Assembly: GCF_000006405.1 (NCBI RefSeq)
Contig: NW_003216498.1
Span: forward strand, 872,444 to 936,443
Direction: 5' to 3'
Length of the DNA: 64,000 bases
From: Perkinsus marinus ATCC 50983
Taxonomy: Eukaryota; Perkinsozoa; Perkinsida; Perkinsidae
Shown here: in pieces, positions 1-10,768 of the stretch
Layout: every line of letters starts with the position of its first letter
Numbering within the stretch: the stretch's first letter is position 1
The notes under the pieces: generated by a model
What the model was told of the DNA's origin: nothing
What the model saw: the letters and a program-made list of their open reading frames with translations, nothing else
Databases searched by the model: none
Translations under genes and position numbers: made by a program

Positions 1-841
1 AAAGGAGGAGAACGCATCCCTCGATGTGCTTCGAAGCCGATCGCTCTCGCTCTTACCTAGGTACTCAGTTTACACTACAAACTACAAACTTGCCACTACT
101 CTTCCGAAGACCCACAGTAGGATCCCTTGTGAGGTCTGTTGACATTAGGAGGACCGCCAAGGCTAAGGAGCAACAGATTTTATGAGGAGTTTCATCGAAT
201 GCTGAATCAGTCCTATCGATCCATTTTAGTTTTTCTCATTCATAGAGAATCAGGAGAAGCCTCTGAGTTTTCATCATCTTACAGCAGCTCAACATGATCA
301 AGACTATACGTTGCAGATCGGGCACACTGGCAACGACATACCAAGAACCCTTCGTAGCAACCGTTAGTATTCTACGCAGACAATAAGTCTCTAGAAATGC
401 CCCGCAGAGGGGACGTCTAAGGAATTCAGGAATACCCACTGATGTGTACGGAAAGACTTGAACACACTACGGCTGATGCAGAGCATCGGAGCCGGACAAC
501 ACGTTCCGATTCGGTTTAGCACTTGTGACAAGAAATGCAATCAACGCAAGTCACAACGGACAAGCGGATCGTCGTAGTGTGCCCTCACCTCATTTGATCA
601 ACCAAGGGTATAGGTGATAAGAAGTGTGAGACTTTGTACGGAAGCTATGTTCAAATCGATTAGCTGCACTGTAATCCAAAAAAGAATCGATCGGAATGGC
701 GGGCGAGATTAGTCAGCGCAGAATGGAACATGCAACGCTACGAATGGTTTGTCACTTGGCTGCCCTCAAGGCACTGTGCGTGGGTCGCATGTTTAGCGAT
801 GAGTTTCGCTCTTCAATATCGAATTAGTCGAGTTCAGTTGG
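1..841. other. Left-edge stretch with no supported gene
   Basis: I see no family signature, no convincing exon chain and no RNA gene here. A short minus-strand open frame at 236-439 has no flanking exons or coding-like composition and is left unannotated. The stretch runs directly into the minisatellite. Confidence 0.5.
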
Positions 842-1490
842 GCTGGAGTGAGTGAGAGGTAGTCGGACATGAGTGGTAGTGGGTGAGAGGTAGTCGGACA
901 TGAGTGGTAGTGGGTGAGAGGTGGTCGGACATGAGTGGTAGTGGGTGAGAGGTAGTCGGACATGAGTGGTAGTGGGTGAGAGGTAGTCGGACATGAGTGG
1001 TAGTGGGTGAGAGGTGGTCGGACATGAGTGGTAGTGGGTGAGAGGTAGTCAGACATGAGTGGTAGTGGGTGAGAGGTAGTCGGACATGAGTGGTAGTGGG
1101 TGAGAGGTGGTCGGACATGAGTGGTAGTGGGTGAGAGGTAGTCGGACATGAGTGGTAGTGGGTGAGAGGTGGTCGGACATGAGTGGTAGTGGGTGAGAGG
1201 TAGTCGGACATGAGTGGTAGTGGGTGAGAGGTAGTCGGACATGAGTGGTAGTGGGTGAGAGGTAGTCGGACATGAGTGGTAGTGGGTGAGAGGTAGTCGG
1301 ACATGAGTGGTAGTGGGTGAGAGGTAGTCGGACATGAGTGGTAGTGGGTGAGAGGTAGTCGGACATGAGTGGTAGGGGGTGAGAGGTAGTCGGACATGAG
1401 TGGTAGTGGGTGAGAGGTAGTCGGACATGAGTGGTAGTGGGTGAGAGGTAGTCGGACATGAGTGGTAGTGGGTGAAAGGTGGTCGGACAG
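842..1490. repeat. 31-bp minisatellite, about 21 copies
   Basis: Tandem repeat of a 31-bp unit reading gagtggtagtgggtgagagg then tagtcggacat. Anchoring on the shared tcggaca, the first and last units are exactly 620 bp (20 x 31) apart. Units differ mainly by tagtcgg versus ggtcgg, with sporadic changes at the edges. Because 31 is not a multiple of 3, each minus-strand frame returns to phase every 93 bp, and all three frames stay open through the array. The long frames there (a 31-residue peptide repeat) are a by-product of the unit and I do not call them genes. Confidence 0.95.
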
Positions 1491-1619
1491 CCTCTCAGAC
1501 AGCAACGGTCTAATAAGTGTGCCGGTTAATGCTGTAGCCATCATCCCCGGCTAGTGATGACTCAACACGCTTCCCATATACAAAACAGTAATGATGCTTA
1601 TCGGAATTTTCCAAGTCCT

Positions 1620-2942
1620 TCATGAACACGATACACTCTCTCTCATACTCTTCCGCGGTGTTGCATCCCCTTCAATGGTAGTGCGGTGTAGTATCCTCAG
1701 ACCAACTCTTGAGGCCGGGTCTTGAGTACCAGGGACAGCGTAGTGCGCCAAGGCCAAGTTGTCGAGAATTCCAAAGTCGCCTTCCTCCCACTTCATCGCG
1801 TACCTGCATAGAATCTTCTCACTCCTAATTTTAAACACTAGCACGATAAGAAGCATCGAACATTACACGAGGTTGCGTGTCCGCGACTCATCGATGGCCT
1901 CAGTTATTTCTTTCTGTATCACTGCTGGTGGTAAAATGTCATCACTACGGGGCTGCTGACCAGGGCTGAAGTCCATAATCCAGCCAGCACAAAAGGGCTG
2001 ATCAAAACAGCGGCTTAACGCATGAAGGAGGTTGAGGGCCTACCCTGCCACAATGAAAGACCATAGTCGTGTGACCAGTAGTTGGGTGCTTGTAGACCAG
2101 AGGGTGTACCACACTACCACTATCGCTGATGAACCATGCCCTGATGAAGCCACTGCTGAGACGCTGTGATCACACATTACCTGTCCCAGCGTTCACGCCG
2201 CTGAGCATCTTGTGATTCGAAGAGCTCTTTAAGAGGGACTAGTTCTGTAAAGCCGGTACTGCTGGCCTTGGGAAAATACATAGTTTGATACCGGAAGGGC
2301 CTGATGTGGTTCTCTCCAGCAAGCTGTGACTCGAGTATCCCTACCGTTGTAGGAATGTCCCATCAACATGCCAGCCGCTCCGTCCCACTCTGGTGCACCC
2401 TACACCCTCATCATTTGATACCCGGAAGATATCGGGATGCGGCGACTTTGGGTGTTTGTAAAAGGTCGACTCTATTGGTCCCAATCGACATGAGAATGCG
2501 ACCTAGCGAGGCAGACCGTAACACTATTCACTTCACGAGAATATTGACAGTTATCTACTTATAGTACGATCGTCGGTCTAGTATTATATTGCAATACGCT
2601 AATATATATTATATATATGTGTATAGATGTATATATTGTGTTCTACTAGAACACGAAGACTACGGAAAGCATCCTAAAGAGCGCTGACAGTGCTAATGAG
2701 CACAATTCGATTGTCACCTGCCGCTCCCCACTGAGGTCCTTTTGCTTCCTAAAGAGGAGGAATCTGTACTTGTGAACGTCCGAACGGATCCTCTCGATGA
2801 GCTCATCATCAGCACTGGCCGCATCTTCAATGGAAAAGCCATCATCGACAACTCCACCAAATGTAGGGGTGAGTGGCTCTACCGTATAGGATGTGTTTCT
2901 GGTGGACATGTTAGTCAGCCGACGTGAAACTCCCCGGAACAT
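1620..2942 (-). CDS. TauD/TfdA-family Fe(II)/2-oxoglutarate dioxygenase
   Basis: Multi-exon gene encoding a non-haem iron, 2-oxoglutarate-dependent oxygenase; substrate unknown. The first exon carries the N-terminal strand region (PLTP-FGG and FLLFRKQKDLSGERQ) and ends at CAG|GTGACA near 2718. A middle exon has FYKHPKSPHPDIFRVSNDE followed by GWHVDGTF, giving the HxD iron ligands (His 2368-2370, Asp 2362-2364). Later exons read TELVPLKELFESQ, then HPLVYKHPTTGHTTMVFH, then GWIMDFSPGQQ. The last exon has WEEGDFGILDNLALAHYA, with the distal His at 1743-1745, then LRILHRTTIEGD, which supplies the 2OG-binding Arg. All these blocks occur in family order. Start is ATG at 2942 or 2909; the second fits the family length better. 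Intron 1 is long and contains an AT-rich run near 2580-2640. Confidence 0.88.
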
Positions 2943-3042
2943 AGACTACGACACTCATGCACGATATACTCCGTAGTGTGCGGAATATGCGGAATATTTC
3001 TGATGCCTGTAGTCATACATATCCCCACGGAATACTCTGTAC

Positions 3043-3218
3043 CAGTGTTGGAATATATGTTCGTTTTCCTCAGCCGAGTCCAGGATTTTCCTCACTAGTT
3101 ATACACAAATTCGGGTAGAAGCGTACAGAAACCAATGAGGACTTCCTCTTTTTTTCCAAGAATTTCCACAAATGTCACCTACACATCTAGTTGACCATGT
3201 GCATATTTTCCCACACCG
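3043..3218 (+). mobile_element. hAT-like MITE, copy A
   Basis: 176-bp element starting CAGTGTTGGAATATATG and ending CATATTTTCCCACACCG; the ends are imperfect inverted repeats. The interior has tttcctcagc, then caatgagga, then ttgaccatgtgcat, as in the other copies. It lies about 100 bp upstream of the TauD-type gene. I cannot find a clear target duplication, so it is probably an old insertion. Confidence 0.75.
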
Positions 3219-3832
3219 TTCGGGAATTCCTCCAACAGTTACTTCCCACAACCCCAGCATAGACTGGAACCCCAAAACGCTTGCAGACTCCCGTCCGGGA
3301 TTGTTTTCAGGTTCTGTCCATACTATCAAATCAACAAACTCAACTTCCATATCTCTGTCATTCGTACTGAACAGATGCCGTATTTCCAGTTGACATTTTC
3401 AATGCCGTCTCTGTGCGTCTGCGTGCGGCTGCAAGTGTACGCAGACACGAATTCAGGCATACAACTTTTCCGTAATGGATCCTCTTTAAATCTCAAGTTC
3501 CAGGCGGACACTACTAAGCGTCCCCGCCGAAATCTCAGAATCCCCACCGCTCACGCACTAACACCTAAAAATTGCGACCTATTGTTACCCATAATAATAA
3601 TAAGCTCAATCCAATAACCTTGAGATGTTTCCACCCATACGACTCTACCGAACGTTCTTGACTATTAACGCAAGTGTAATGTTACTACGAGAAAATATAG
3701 CCGATGAGATAGGCAATACGAATCTACTCATGAGACTCGTTTGCCGTGCAACACAAATGGTCGCAACAAATCGGGTGGGTACCGCAAAACCCACCAATAT
3801 GGTATTTGCTCCACGACGAGATCCTTCGATAT

Positions 3833-4720
3833 TTACTTACTAGTAGAAGCACTCATTTTGTCGGCAGCGGTATGATAATACTTGTCAGCAGTCTCCTTAG
3901 CATCAGCAGCGTACTTGCCAGCAGCCTCTCTTGCACCAGCAGCATACCTGTTAGCGGTCTCCTTAGCATCAGCAGCATAAACACCAGCAGTCTCCTTAGC
4001 CTTGGTAGCTCTGTCCTTCACATCTGCAGAGTATTTATTGGCGACATCTTTAGCATGGGCAGAGTATTTAGCAGCAGTCTCCTTAGCCTGAGTGGTGTAC
4101 TGCTGGACCGTATCTTGACCTCTCTTCACAGAGGTCTGAGCCGCCTCTTTATTGTCAGAAAAAACCTTCTGGATGCGCTCAACAAAAGCTACCCACCACT
4201 CATTAGCCTTGTTGCGAATCGCAAGAAAATCATCTTCGGCAATTTGCAGCGCCGGAAATGTATCCTTTACATACGAAATTGTAGTCTGGAAAGACTTCAA
4301 GTAGGCGTCGAAATAGTCCATCACATTAGCATAGACCTTCTTGAAAGACATACGAATATTGCTACCGAAATCATACGCCTTGGTAGTAGCGCGAGCACGC
4401 AGGCGAGAACACACGGTTGAACCGAGGGACAGAGCACGGTTGAAAGGGCTCACTGGACTTGAAGACGATGGTGCTGCTTGCTCGGAAGTAGATGGCTGAG
4501 GCTCAGGGAGGTAACGATCAACTAGCTCCTCACCTTTACCCAGGAGGGAGTCAACGAAGGAGTAGACACTCCCCAAAGCGGCACTGGTTGAGCGACTGAC
4601 CTTTTTCCCAGTTTCCGTCTTCTTGAAATCATCGACCATCTTCTGAGTCTTAACTGTAGCGCTCTCAACGGTACTATTGATAGATTCCGGCATGTAGTTA
4701 GGCATACTCACTGTAGACAC
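3833..4720 (-). CDS. Perilipin-like protein with LEA-type 11-mer repeats
   Basis: A single uninterrupted frame of up to 295 residues, unusual here because most genes are intron-split. The N-terminal part has features seen in perilipin/PAT proteins: an amphipathic region, then SVYSFVDSLLGKGEELVDRY ahead of a LPEP turn. Residues about 120-180 are helical with a conserved-looking WWVAFVERIQKVF. The C-terminal ~85 residues are 11-residue amphipathic repeats of the type AKETAxKYAAD, as in LEA proteins and lipid-droplet coat proteins. There is no signal peptide or transmembrane segment. Likely role (inference): coating lipid droplets or membranes. A plain LEA-like stress protein is the main alternative. 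Start may be residue 1 or the Met at residue 6. Confidence 0.6.
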   Translation of the reverse strand: MSTVSMPNYMPESINSTVESATVKTQKMVDDFKKTETGKKVSRSTSAALGSVYSFVDSLLGKGEELVDRYLPEPQPSTSEQAAPSSSSPVSPFNRALSLGSTVCSRLRARATTKAYDFGSNIRMSFKKVYANVMDYFDAYLKSFQTTISYVKDTFPALQIAEDDFLAIRNKANEWWVAFVERIQKVFSDNKEAAQTSVKRGQDTVQQYTTQAKETAAKYSAHAKDVANKYSADVKDRATKAKETAGVYAADAKETANRYAAGAREAAGKYAADAKETADKYYHTAADKMSASTSK

Positions 4721-6028
4721 AAGTCAAAGCAAAGAAAACCTTGCTGAAATGAGGAGACATCAACTGCTCGAGCGACACACAACAATTATGCACGCACACG
4801 CAAATCCACCACAATCGTCGTCTGTCCCCACAGGCTTGGTTGTACCGAGATTTACCCTTTTCGGTAGATGTAAACTTATCGTCATAAACCAGTGTAAATA
4901 CGATACTCAATTATCTCTCGTAGATTCAACTTCATCCATATTATGCCTATTCGTATATCGTATGACAATGCTATCGCAGATGCAGGCATCTCTCAGTCCC
5001 TTTGGACAGTCACTCGAATTCTCCTTACGAAACTATAGGTACCAACAATGCTTTCTGACGAGACTATCTTGTTAAGGATACGCAACGTGAATAGAGCAGC
5101 TTGTAACAAGTGAAGTTTACTCAGTAGAATGACGTATTCAGGTCACGGAAGTATATGAAAGAATTGTCAACAGTCAAATCACGGAATTATTGATAACTAT
5201 GAACGAATTCAGTTTGCCAGGGCAATGACTTCACGAGTGAAATGTCCGAGACTCTACTCGGAAAGATAGTTGATAGATTAATGTAGCATCACGGATACGG
5301 CGAGATGATCGTGATGGTTGGAGTCAACTCTTGCGCTGTCATTCGTCAGAAAAGTGTGTTATACGCAACTCCATGGTAATCAATTTGGTCACCAGATATA
5401 ATAGAGTTGTCTACGAAGATTGGCAGATACAACAAACTCGGAGCTCTGGATTCTGGTCAACCTTCAAGATCCTGGGTCGTAAACTACACATCAGCAAGGC
5501 TGAAATAATAAAATTAAGTTTCCGTCTCTTCAGAAGAAGTGGAAGTAGACTGGTGAGCGCATGAACGCGGTCACACCTGAGCAGCATCTATCCGAAGAAC
5601 GCTGCAGCACTATGATGAGACTATCTAACCCTGTTCCCAACTTCGGGACCCCAAGGCACCGTGAATGCGATCCCAGGAACAATTCCAACAACGTTGTGAA
5701 TGTTGAGATCTCATGAAGAGGGGTCACTCAAGAATGATGGGTGACGTCCTTCGTCGGCGTTCCATCCGCATCACACACATTCCCCTGGGTCGCGTCTACT
5801 ACTTGATTTTGATTTAGGTAGTACTCGAAACAGTGTAGTAATACTTGTGTTGATCGACACTAACGCAAACACGATGAATGCTCGTATCTCCGAAGAGATT
5901 AGAGGAGGGTAGCCTGTCAGCATCCTCAATAGGGCCATAAAAGTCCACAGATAAGTTCATCTTCAATTACCAACTTACTAGCAGTAAATTGTACATAGGC
6001 GGCATCATGTACTCAAATAGGCTCCCAG
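4721..6028. other. Intergenic stretch, no supported gene
   Basis: Upstream of the perilipin-like gene. Several short open frames occur on both strands, but none has a recognisable domain, plausible splice neighbours or consistent coding composition. Possible small exons of the next plus-strand gene could lie near its right end. Confidence 0.4.
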
Positions 6029-6256
6029 GCTCTCGGCAACTCGCCGGATGGAAGGACATGCTGTCTCGGGAAAGGGTACGCAAACTCAACGGAGCGTTGC
6101 GCATACTATTACCCCGTTGAAGAGCGCTCTGTGTTTACGCTGAAAGTTCCGTTGGACTTGTCAGATCCGGTATGCGAACTTCTTTATAAGGACCACGCTG
6201 GAATTTTCGGCAAAGAAATTCTTAATTTCTACACCGAGGCGTCGTGTGCGACATGA
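6029..6256 (+). CDS. Terminal exon of a small cysteine-containing protein
   Basis: After a good 3' splice site (aggctcccag) there is a 76-codon open frame ending in TGA at 6254-6256, with no internal Met near its start, so it is a last exon. The peptide has spaced cysteines (RTCCLGKG, ERCAYYY, DPVCELLY, ASCAT) and a natural amino-acid mix, which suggests a secreted or extracellular protein. No family recognised. Upstream exons, including any signal peptide, are not identified. Confidence 0.4.
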   Translation, partial: ALGNSPDGRTCCLGKGYANSTERCAYYYPVEERSVFTLKVPLDLSDPVCELLYKDHAGIFGKEILNFYTEASCAT

Positions 6257-6956
6257 AGTTCAAATTCATATCGCACTGGATGCCTCAGAGTAGAAGGGCA
6301 TCACAGCTTTTAGATGATCGAGGGTGAACGTAGCAACAGGAGGATGGATCTCGGTGGTTCGCCCATCATGAGGCTCTCCTCGTCGAAATAGAACCAGCCT
6401 CACATGACGACAGCGCTGACCTTCATCGAGATCCGCGCCAAGCACAGTGTTGCCATACCGAAGCCAGTGATGATCATAATGTGTTCCTCTCCAACTAGAC
6501 GAGCTTCACTCCCAAGTTCCTCATCGAGACGCTACCTCAAATGGTGAGAGAGCGGTCAAAGTCCGACCTAGGATGTCCATAGAATGGTTGCCGGAGCACC
6601 AAAGATCGTTCGCCTTATGCACTTGCCTATATAGCGGTACTCTCAGGAGACGCTAGCGAAGCGACTACGTTATTCATTCTATTGGACGACGGTCATTTGA
6701 CTCCGTATGCCGCTGCCCTACAGAAACATACGAATCGAATTAGTCGTGAACGGAGACTCTAGTATTGGACCTAGGATTACTATACAGCCCAGGTAACCTA
6801 ACTAGACACGAGAACCTCATGCAAAAAAACAGGAAACCCACCAGAGCAAGTTTTTACTCCCTGAAAAGCAGTTTCGAATTGACTCACACTAGACACAACA
6901 TGAGCACTCACGTCCCGAAGAAACTCCACTAAGAGTAGCATCCCTCTAGGGCCCCT
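6257..6956. other. Intergenic stretch, nothing recognised
   Basis: Between the cysteine-rich exon and eL30. No long open frame on either strand, no RNA-gene signature and no repeat that I can see. Confidence 0.5.
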
Positions 6957-7402
6957 TTACTCAAGAGCGGTGAGGATATCAGAGTCACCGGCATCAAGGA
7001 TGGCCATGCAGGAAACGCGGTAGAACCTACGGCAGGCGGTGCCGAGGGCGTTGTTGTCACCGACGTAGTGATGGACACCAGTCTTCGAGAGCATGGCGTA
7101 GTACTCGATCTCGGAGCGACGGAGAGCAGGGCAGTTGTTCGACACGAGGACGAGCTTGGCGCTACCGGAACGGATGGCCTGAGGGATCCGGAATAGTCGA
7201 AATAGATGATGCAACGACACTCCTACCTTCATAGTGGACCTCCAACCAATGGTGTACTTGCCAGACTTGAGAACAAGCTGCAAACCAGCGTTAACGGACT
7301 CATGAGCTTTAGTCTGAGGGGAAAGGAGAATGATGATACTGTTCTAATAAGAGAGACCACGTAGTTGGAGTTAACTAGACATACCTGCTTCTTGGACACC
7401 AT
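6957..7402 (-). CDS. RPL30: 60S ribosomal protein eL30
   Basis: Complete three-exon gene. Exon 1 (7385-7402) encodes MVSKKQ. Exon 2 (7228-7313) starts [20 protein letters not shown]. Exon 3 (6957-7178) carries [20 protein letters not shown], then [20 protein letters not shown], and ends [10 protein letters not shown] followed by TAA. These blocks match the eL30 family in order and length (~108 residues). The intron between exons 2 and 3 is about 49 bp with GTAGGA and CTCAG ends, typical of this genome. The protein is a structural component of the cytosolic large ribosomal subunit. Confidence 0.96.
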
Positions 7403-8005
7403 TATCGAGATGCTTCAGGGGTGCTTCCTGAAAAGTAACATCTTATAATAGTGTCATCCACAGGGTGTAGCAACACCAATACGGAGGAATCAGTTATTAC
7501 CAGCAAGGGTTCTTGTGGAGGTTTAGTGAGGGGCTCGCGCGAGATTCTCTCAGAGCTATCGATCACGCGATCGATTTAACGAATTGATTGCAGGGACTTA
7601 TACAATCTTGCTTTTTCGCATTTACTCAGCGAGATGCTCTCCATTGCTCGTATTTGTCCTTGCCTCCGACTGGAGCCCCCTCTCGGTGCTCCCCCCAGTG
7701 CCCATAAGTCAACTCGAGATGAAACACCTCCACCCTGTCAGCGTGCTGCTGCCGAGACTGTTGACTCTGGCAACGTTCAGTAAGCCCATACGGCGTAACT
7801 TTAGGGGCTAGATGTTTTCTTAATGGTACTTGTTAGCGTACTGTAGTGAGCAGTAAGTGCCGAACCGCGGCTAGCACAGTATCTTCCAGTGTTAAACACT
7901 GTCGCGCTCTTGTCTAGATCAAATAGTTGTTGACAGCAAGGCACTCGTTGCTTCCACGGTGTCACGCTGATCACCGAAATTGTCTGCCTAATCCCTCACG
8001 TGCAG
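7403..8005. other. Stretch with possible 5' exons of the next plus-strand gene
   Basis: An open frame at about 7630-7785 (+) follows a plausible acceptor (tttactcag), and a short open piece ends near 7960 just before a gtgtca donor. Either could be an upstream exon of the 8006-8632 gene, but phases do not let me join them with confidence. Confidence 0.3.
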
Positions 8006-8632
8006 GCCTTCTTTGACGGACGGTCGATCATCAGGTCTCATCCTGAAGTCGCTATCGAATCATATACCAGCGGAACCGACGAAACTGGAACATTGATTGA
8101 GTCGGTCACCACCACGGAATCCGTCTGCGTGGCCGAAGATCTCAGGATGATGTCTTCAAGGTACGGCTGAGCTGCACACCCCTCAGCATTCAGTCTTTGC
8201 ATCAGTATCTCCGATCTCGAGCAAGACTCGTCATTGAAGACTAAAGTATCTGTTCAAATAGAGAGGGAAATCACGACCGAGGATGGCACCACTGCTCCTG
8301 CGACCGCATGCTCTAGCCCTTCTGTCGGTGATCGGATGAGAACTCTAGGCGAGGACTTGCAGCACTCAGAGGAGCCTTTTGGGTTCTTCGTTACACTTAC
8401 TAATCCGAGAACGGAATCAGATGGGGAGGAGGAGTGTGAGGAAGGATTGTTGGAATATGCGGATCAATACGGTGATCCAGAGAAGGCAGATGTACATGTG
8501 GGCGTCTTTTCCGCTGGTGCCGCCTCATTTGGTTATCATCACGCTCGACTACTGCAAACTCGACTGGCGGGTATCATCATGACGGAGCCTCGTAAGCCGT
8601 CTTGGAAAGCTCTCCTAGAAAATGATGTCTAG
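8006..8632 (+). CDS. Hypothetical acidic protein, 3' exons
   Basis: Two exons join in phase. The first (from 8006) begins AFFDGRSIIRSHPEVAIESY and ends ...MMSS at a GTACGG donor near 8161. A 45-bp intron ending GCATCAG follows. The second exon runs to the TAG ending at 8632 and is rich in Glu/Asp (ESDGEEECEEGLLEYADQYG). Phase agreement across a normal-sized intron supports coding. No known domain, signal peptide or transmembrane segment. The 5' end is unresolved. Confidence 0.5.
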
Positions 8633-8743
8633 TACTTGGTATGCTATTTATAATTCATGACGATTCTCATGGAGGTATCCATCAACATATATGTTGTGTT
8701 GTGGTAGAATGAAGGATGGCATTCCTTTTAGTACACGTTCGAT

Positions 8744-9184
8744 ATGGCCCATCTATCGTTGCTAGTGAGAGTAACGGTAATTCTGGGCATCATCACATGT
8801 GCATCAGGATGGCTTGGAACGGCAGCTACTGGCATTCTTCACTATATTCCGCCTGAGGCGCCGTCATACTCGTTCGAGTCAGGGCAAGTGATGGCTCATG
8901 TTGGGCAGGTAGAACTGCCTCGAGCTGACGACGTAGAGGGTATACAAATGGCTGCTAGCCCGACAGCTATTTTTGTAATTGCTATTGTGGCGGCATATTG
9001 CAGTGACTTGTTCTTTGGAGAGAACTTGACAACATCAGCATCATCATCATCGTCATCAACTCTATCGTCTCCAACTGCTGTCAGCGCGGTTATGTCTCTT
9101 CCTGCCGAGTCCATGGCTCACTCTACTGCTAGCACCTGGTCATCGTATGATGATCCTTCGACGAGTGTTATCATGCCTGCCTAA
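8744..9184 (+). CDS. Hypothetical secreted or membrane protein
   Basis: 146-residue frame beginning MAHLSLLVRVTVILGIITCA, which looks like a signal peptide ending near a CASG site. A second hydrophobic stretch (AIFVIAIVAAYCSDLFF) lies at about residues 76-92, followed by a Ser/Thr-rich tail. A second coding-looking plus-strand frame (9147-9374, ending in a DDDDHLV tail) overlaps the end, so the true 3' structure may include a short intron near 9140-9200. No family recognised. Confidence 0.4.
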   Translation: MAHLSLLVRVTVILGIITCASGWLGTAATGILHYIPPEAPSYSFESGQVMAHVGQVELPRADDVEGIQMAASPTAIFVIAIVAAYCSDLFFGENLTTSASSSSSSTLSSPTAVSAVMSLPAESMAHSTASTWSSYDDPSTSVIMPA

Positions 9185-10768
9185 GGATAAGGTAACTGCT
9201 GCAGCAGCAATTTGCACAAGTACACTAAGTAATATTGATACTGTAATGAAGGCTGTTGTTAAGGAATCTAACGTGCCTATCATCATCGAATCACCTAGCC
9301 ATGCGTGGCTATGGAGATCGTTCATCGACTTCTCCTCTCTCTCTCTCTCTGATGATGATGATCATCTCGTCTAGTCGGGTCATCTATCTTCCAACACAAT
9401 GAGCCAGTGAGCTCATACTAACTACTGTCTGCTGCCCCGTTATCTGTTTCGTCATTCTGCTATATGTGTCACATCTCGTATAAGATTGTATAAGACGGTC
9501 TTTGTATGCATGATGAGCTTTATGAAGCCTATTAAGCCGTAGGATATATGGCTATGGTAAACTACCTCATTTAAAGTTATCGCTATCGTGCATGTCTCAG
9601 CGCCGGATTCCTTTTTCCGACTTCCAGCCACACGGTTATCTGTCACTGTCATTAGCCCTTTACGTATCGTCAAAGCGTTTCATGACGGTGATTCTTCAAG
9701 CGTGGGCTGATGATGAGGTCCTGGATTTTCACAGTCAGATGTCGAGAGAGTCTGTCATGTGACATGACTCATGCCGGCCATCCCTCCCTAGTTACAGGGT
9801 CACTCCTCGATGTCGTCTTTGTATTTTGTCCAAGTTGTTCGAGCACGACGGTTGTGAAGATACGAAGCCTAGATTTGTGGAGCCTCAAGGTGTTGCCGGT
9901 TGGTGATGATATTAGCAGTACTATTGATACACTGTTGTTGCATCTAATACTAGAGTTCACCATCCTCGATCGCCAACGAACTGTCGCTTCGAGGGATTGG
10001 AGCTACGGAGCCCATCCCTCGGTTTCTTTGTAACATATATCACCCTATATTCCATGTCGTGTTTTGCGTTGATTTAGTCATCTGGGATAACCAATAAGGG
10101 CGACCTTATGATTACCTTGAAAAAGTGGTTCAATCGCGACGGGTAATACTCGAATGACTCATCAAGGCTACATCTAGGACTGAGACAAAATTCTCGCCTC
10201 TCTACAGTGTCTGCGGGCATGGCGATAACCAACGATTGAGAATCTCTGTGATTGGTGACACTGAGGATCCATCACCTCAGAATTCCAACTGATCTTCCAT
10301 CATCACTTTCAGTGCGCAGGACTCCCCACGATCACTTGTTCTGATTTGGCCTCACCCTGAAAGGGATAGATCAAACCTGTAGACCAGCCATTGATTGGTA
10401 ACAGCCCTAGCCGTGAAGTAACTATCGGCTGCATAGATTTGTCATAACTGCCGAGTTAAGCTTGTTGTCGGTGTGAGCTGTTGAAGCTGCATATGCTTAC
10501 TGGTCCTGATTGTCCAGCCGTGCAGCCAGACTATTTACCAGGCAGTGGTGTTTTTTCTCTCGAGTTCACGGCGTGAGTGCACTCAGGTGAAAGCTTTGGA
10601 GAAGATTTGAAGAGATCACCTATGCAGTGGAGTAATGGACCATCTCATTCGTCGGCGGCTCGTATTAGTGTTGCGTTTCTATGTTGGCTCGACTTTGCGT
10701 CAACTCTGGTCAGTTGAGACTCTAACTCGAACACTGTGAATAATGAAAACGACAACGATCGTCACTGG
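9185..10768. other. Unresolved stretch
   Basis: A plus-strand frame at 9710-10033 could be an exon, but I find no domain and no convincing in-phase partner. A CT run followed by a GATGAT run lies at about 9332-9365. Otherwise nothing recognised. Confidence 0.3.

Noticed and set aside
793-1544. Three long overlapping minus-strand frames (136-236 codons) of a Ser/Thr/His/Pro repeat
   Set aside because: They are the 31-bp minisatellite read in three phases; no splice sites, no domain, and openness follows from the unit sequence.
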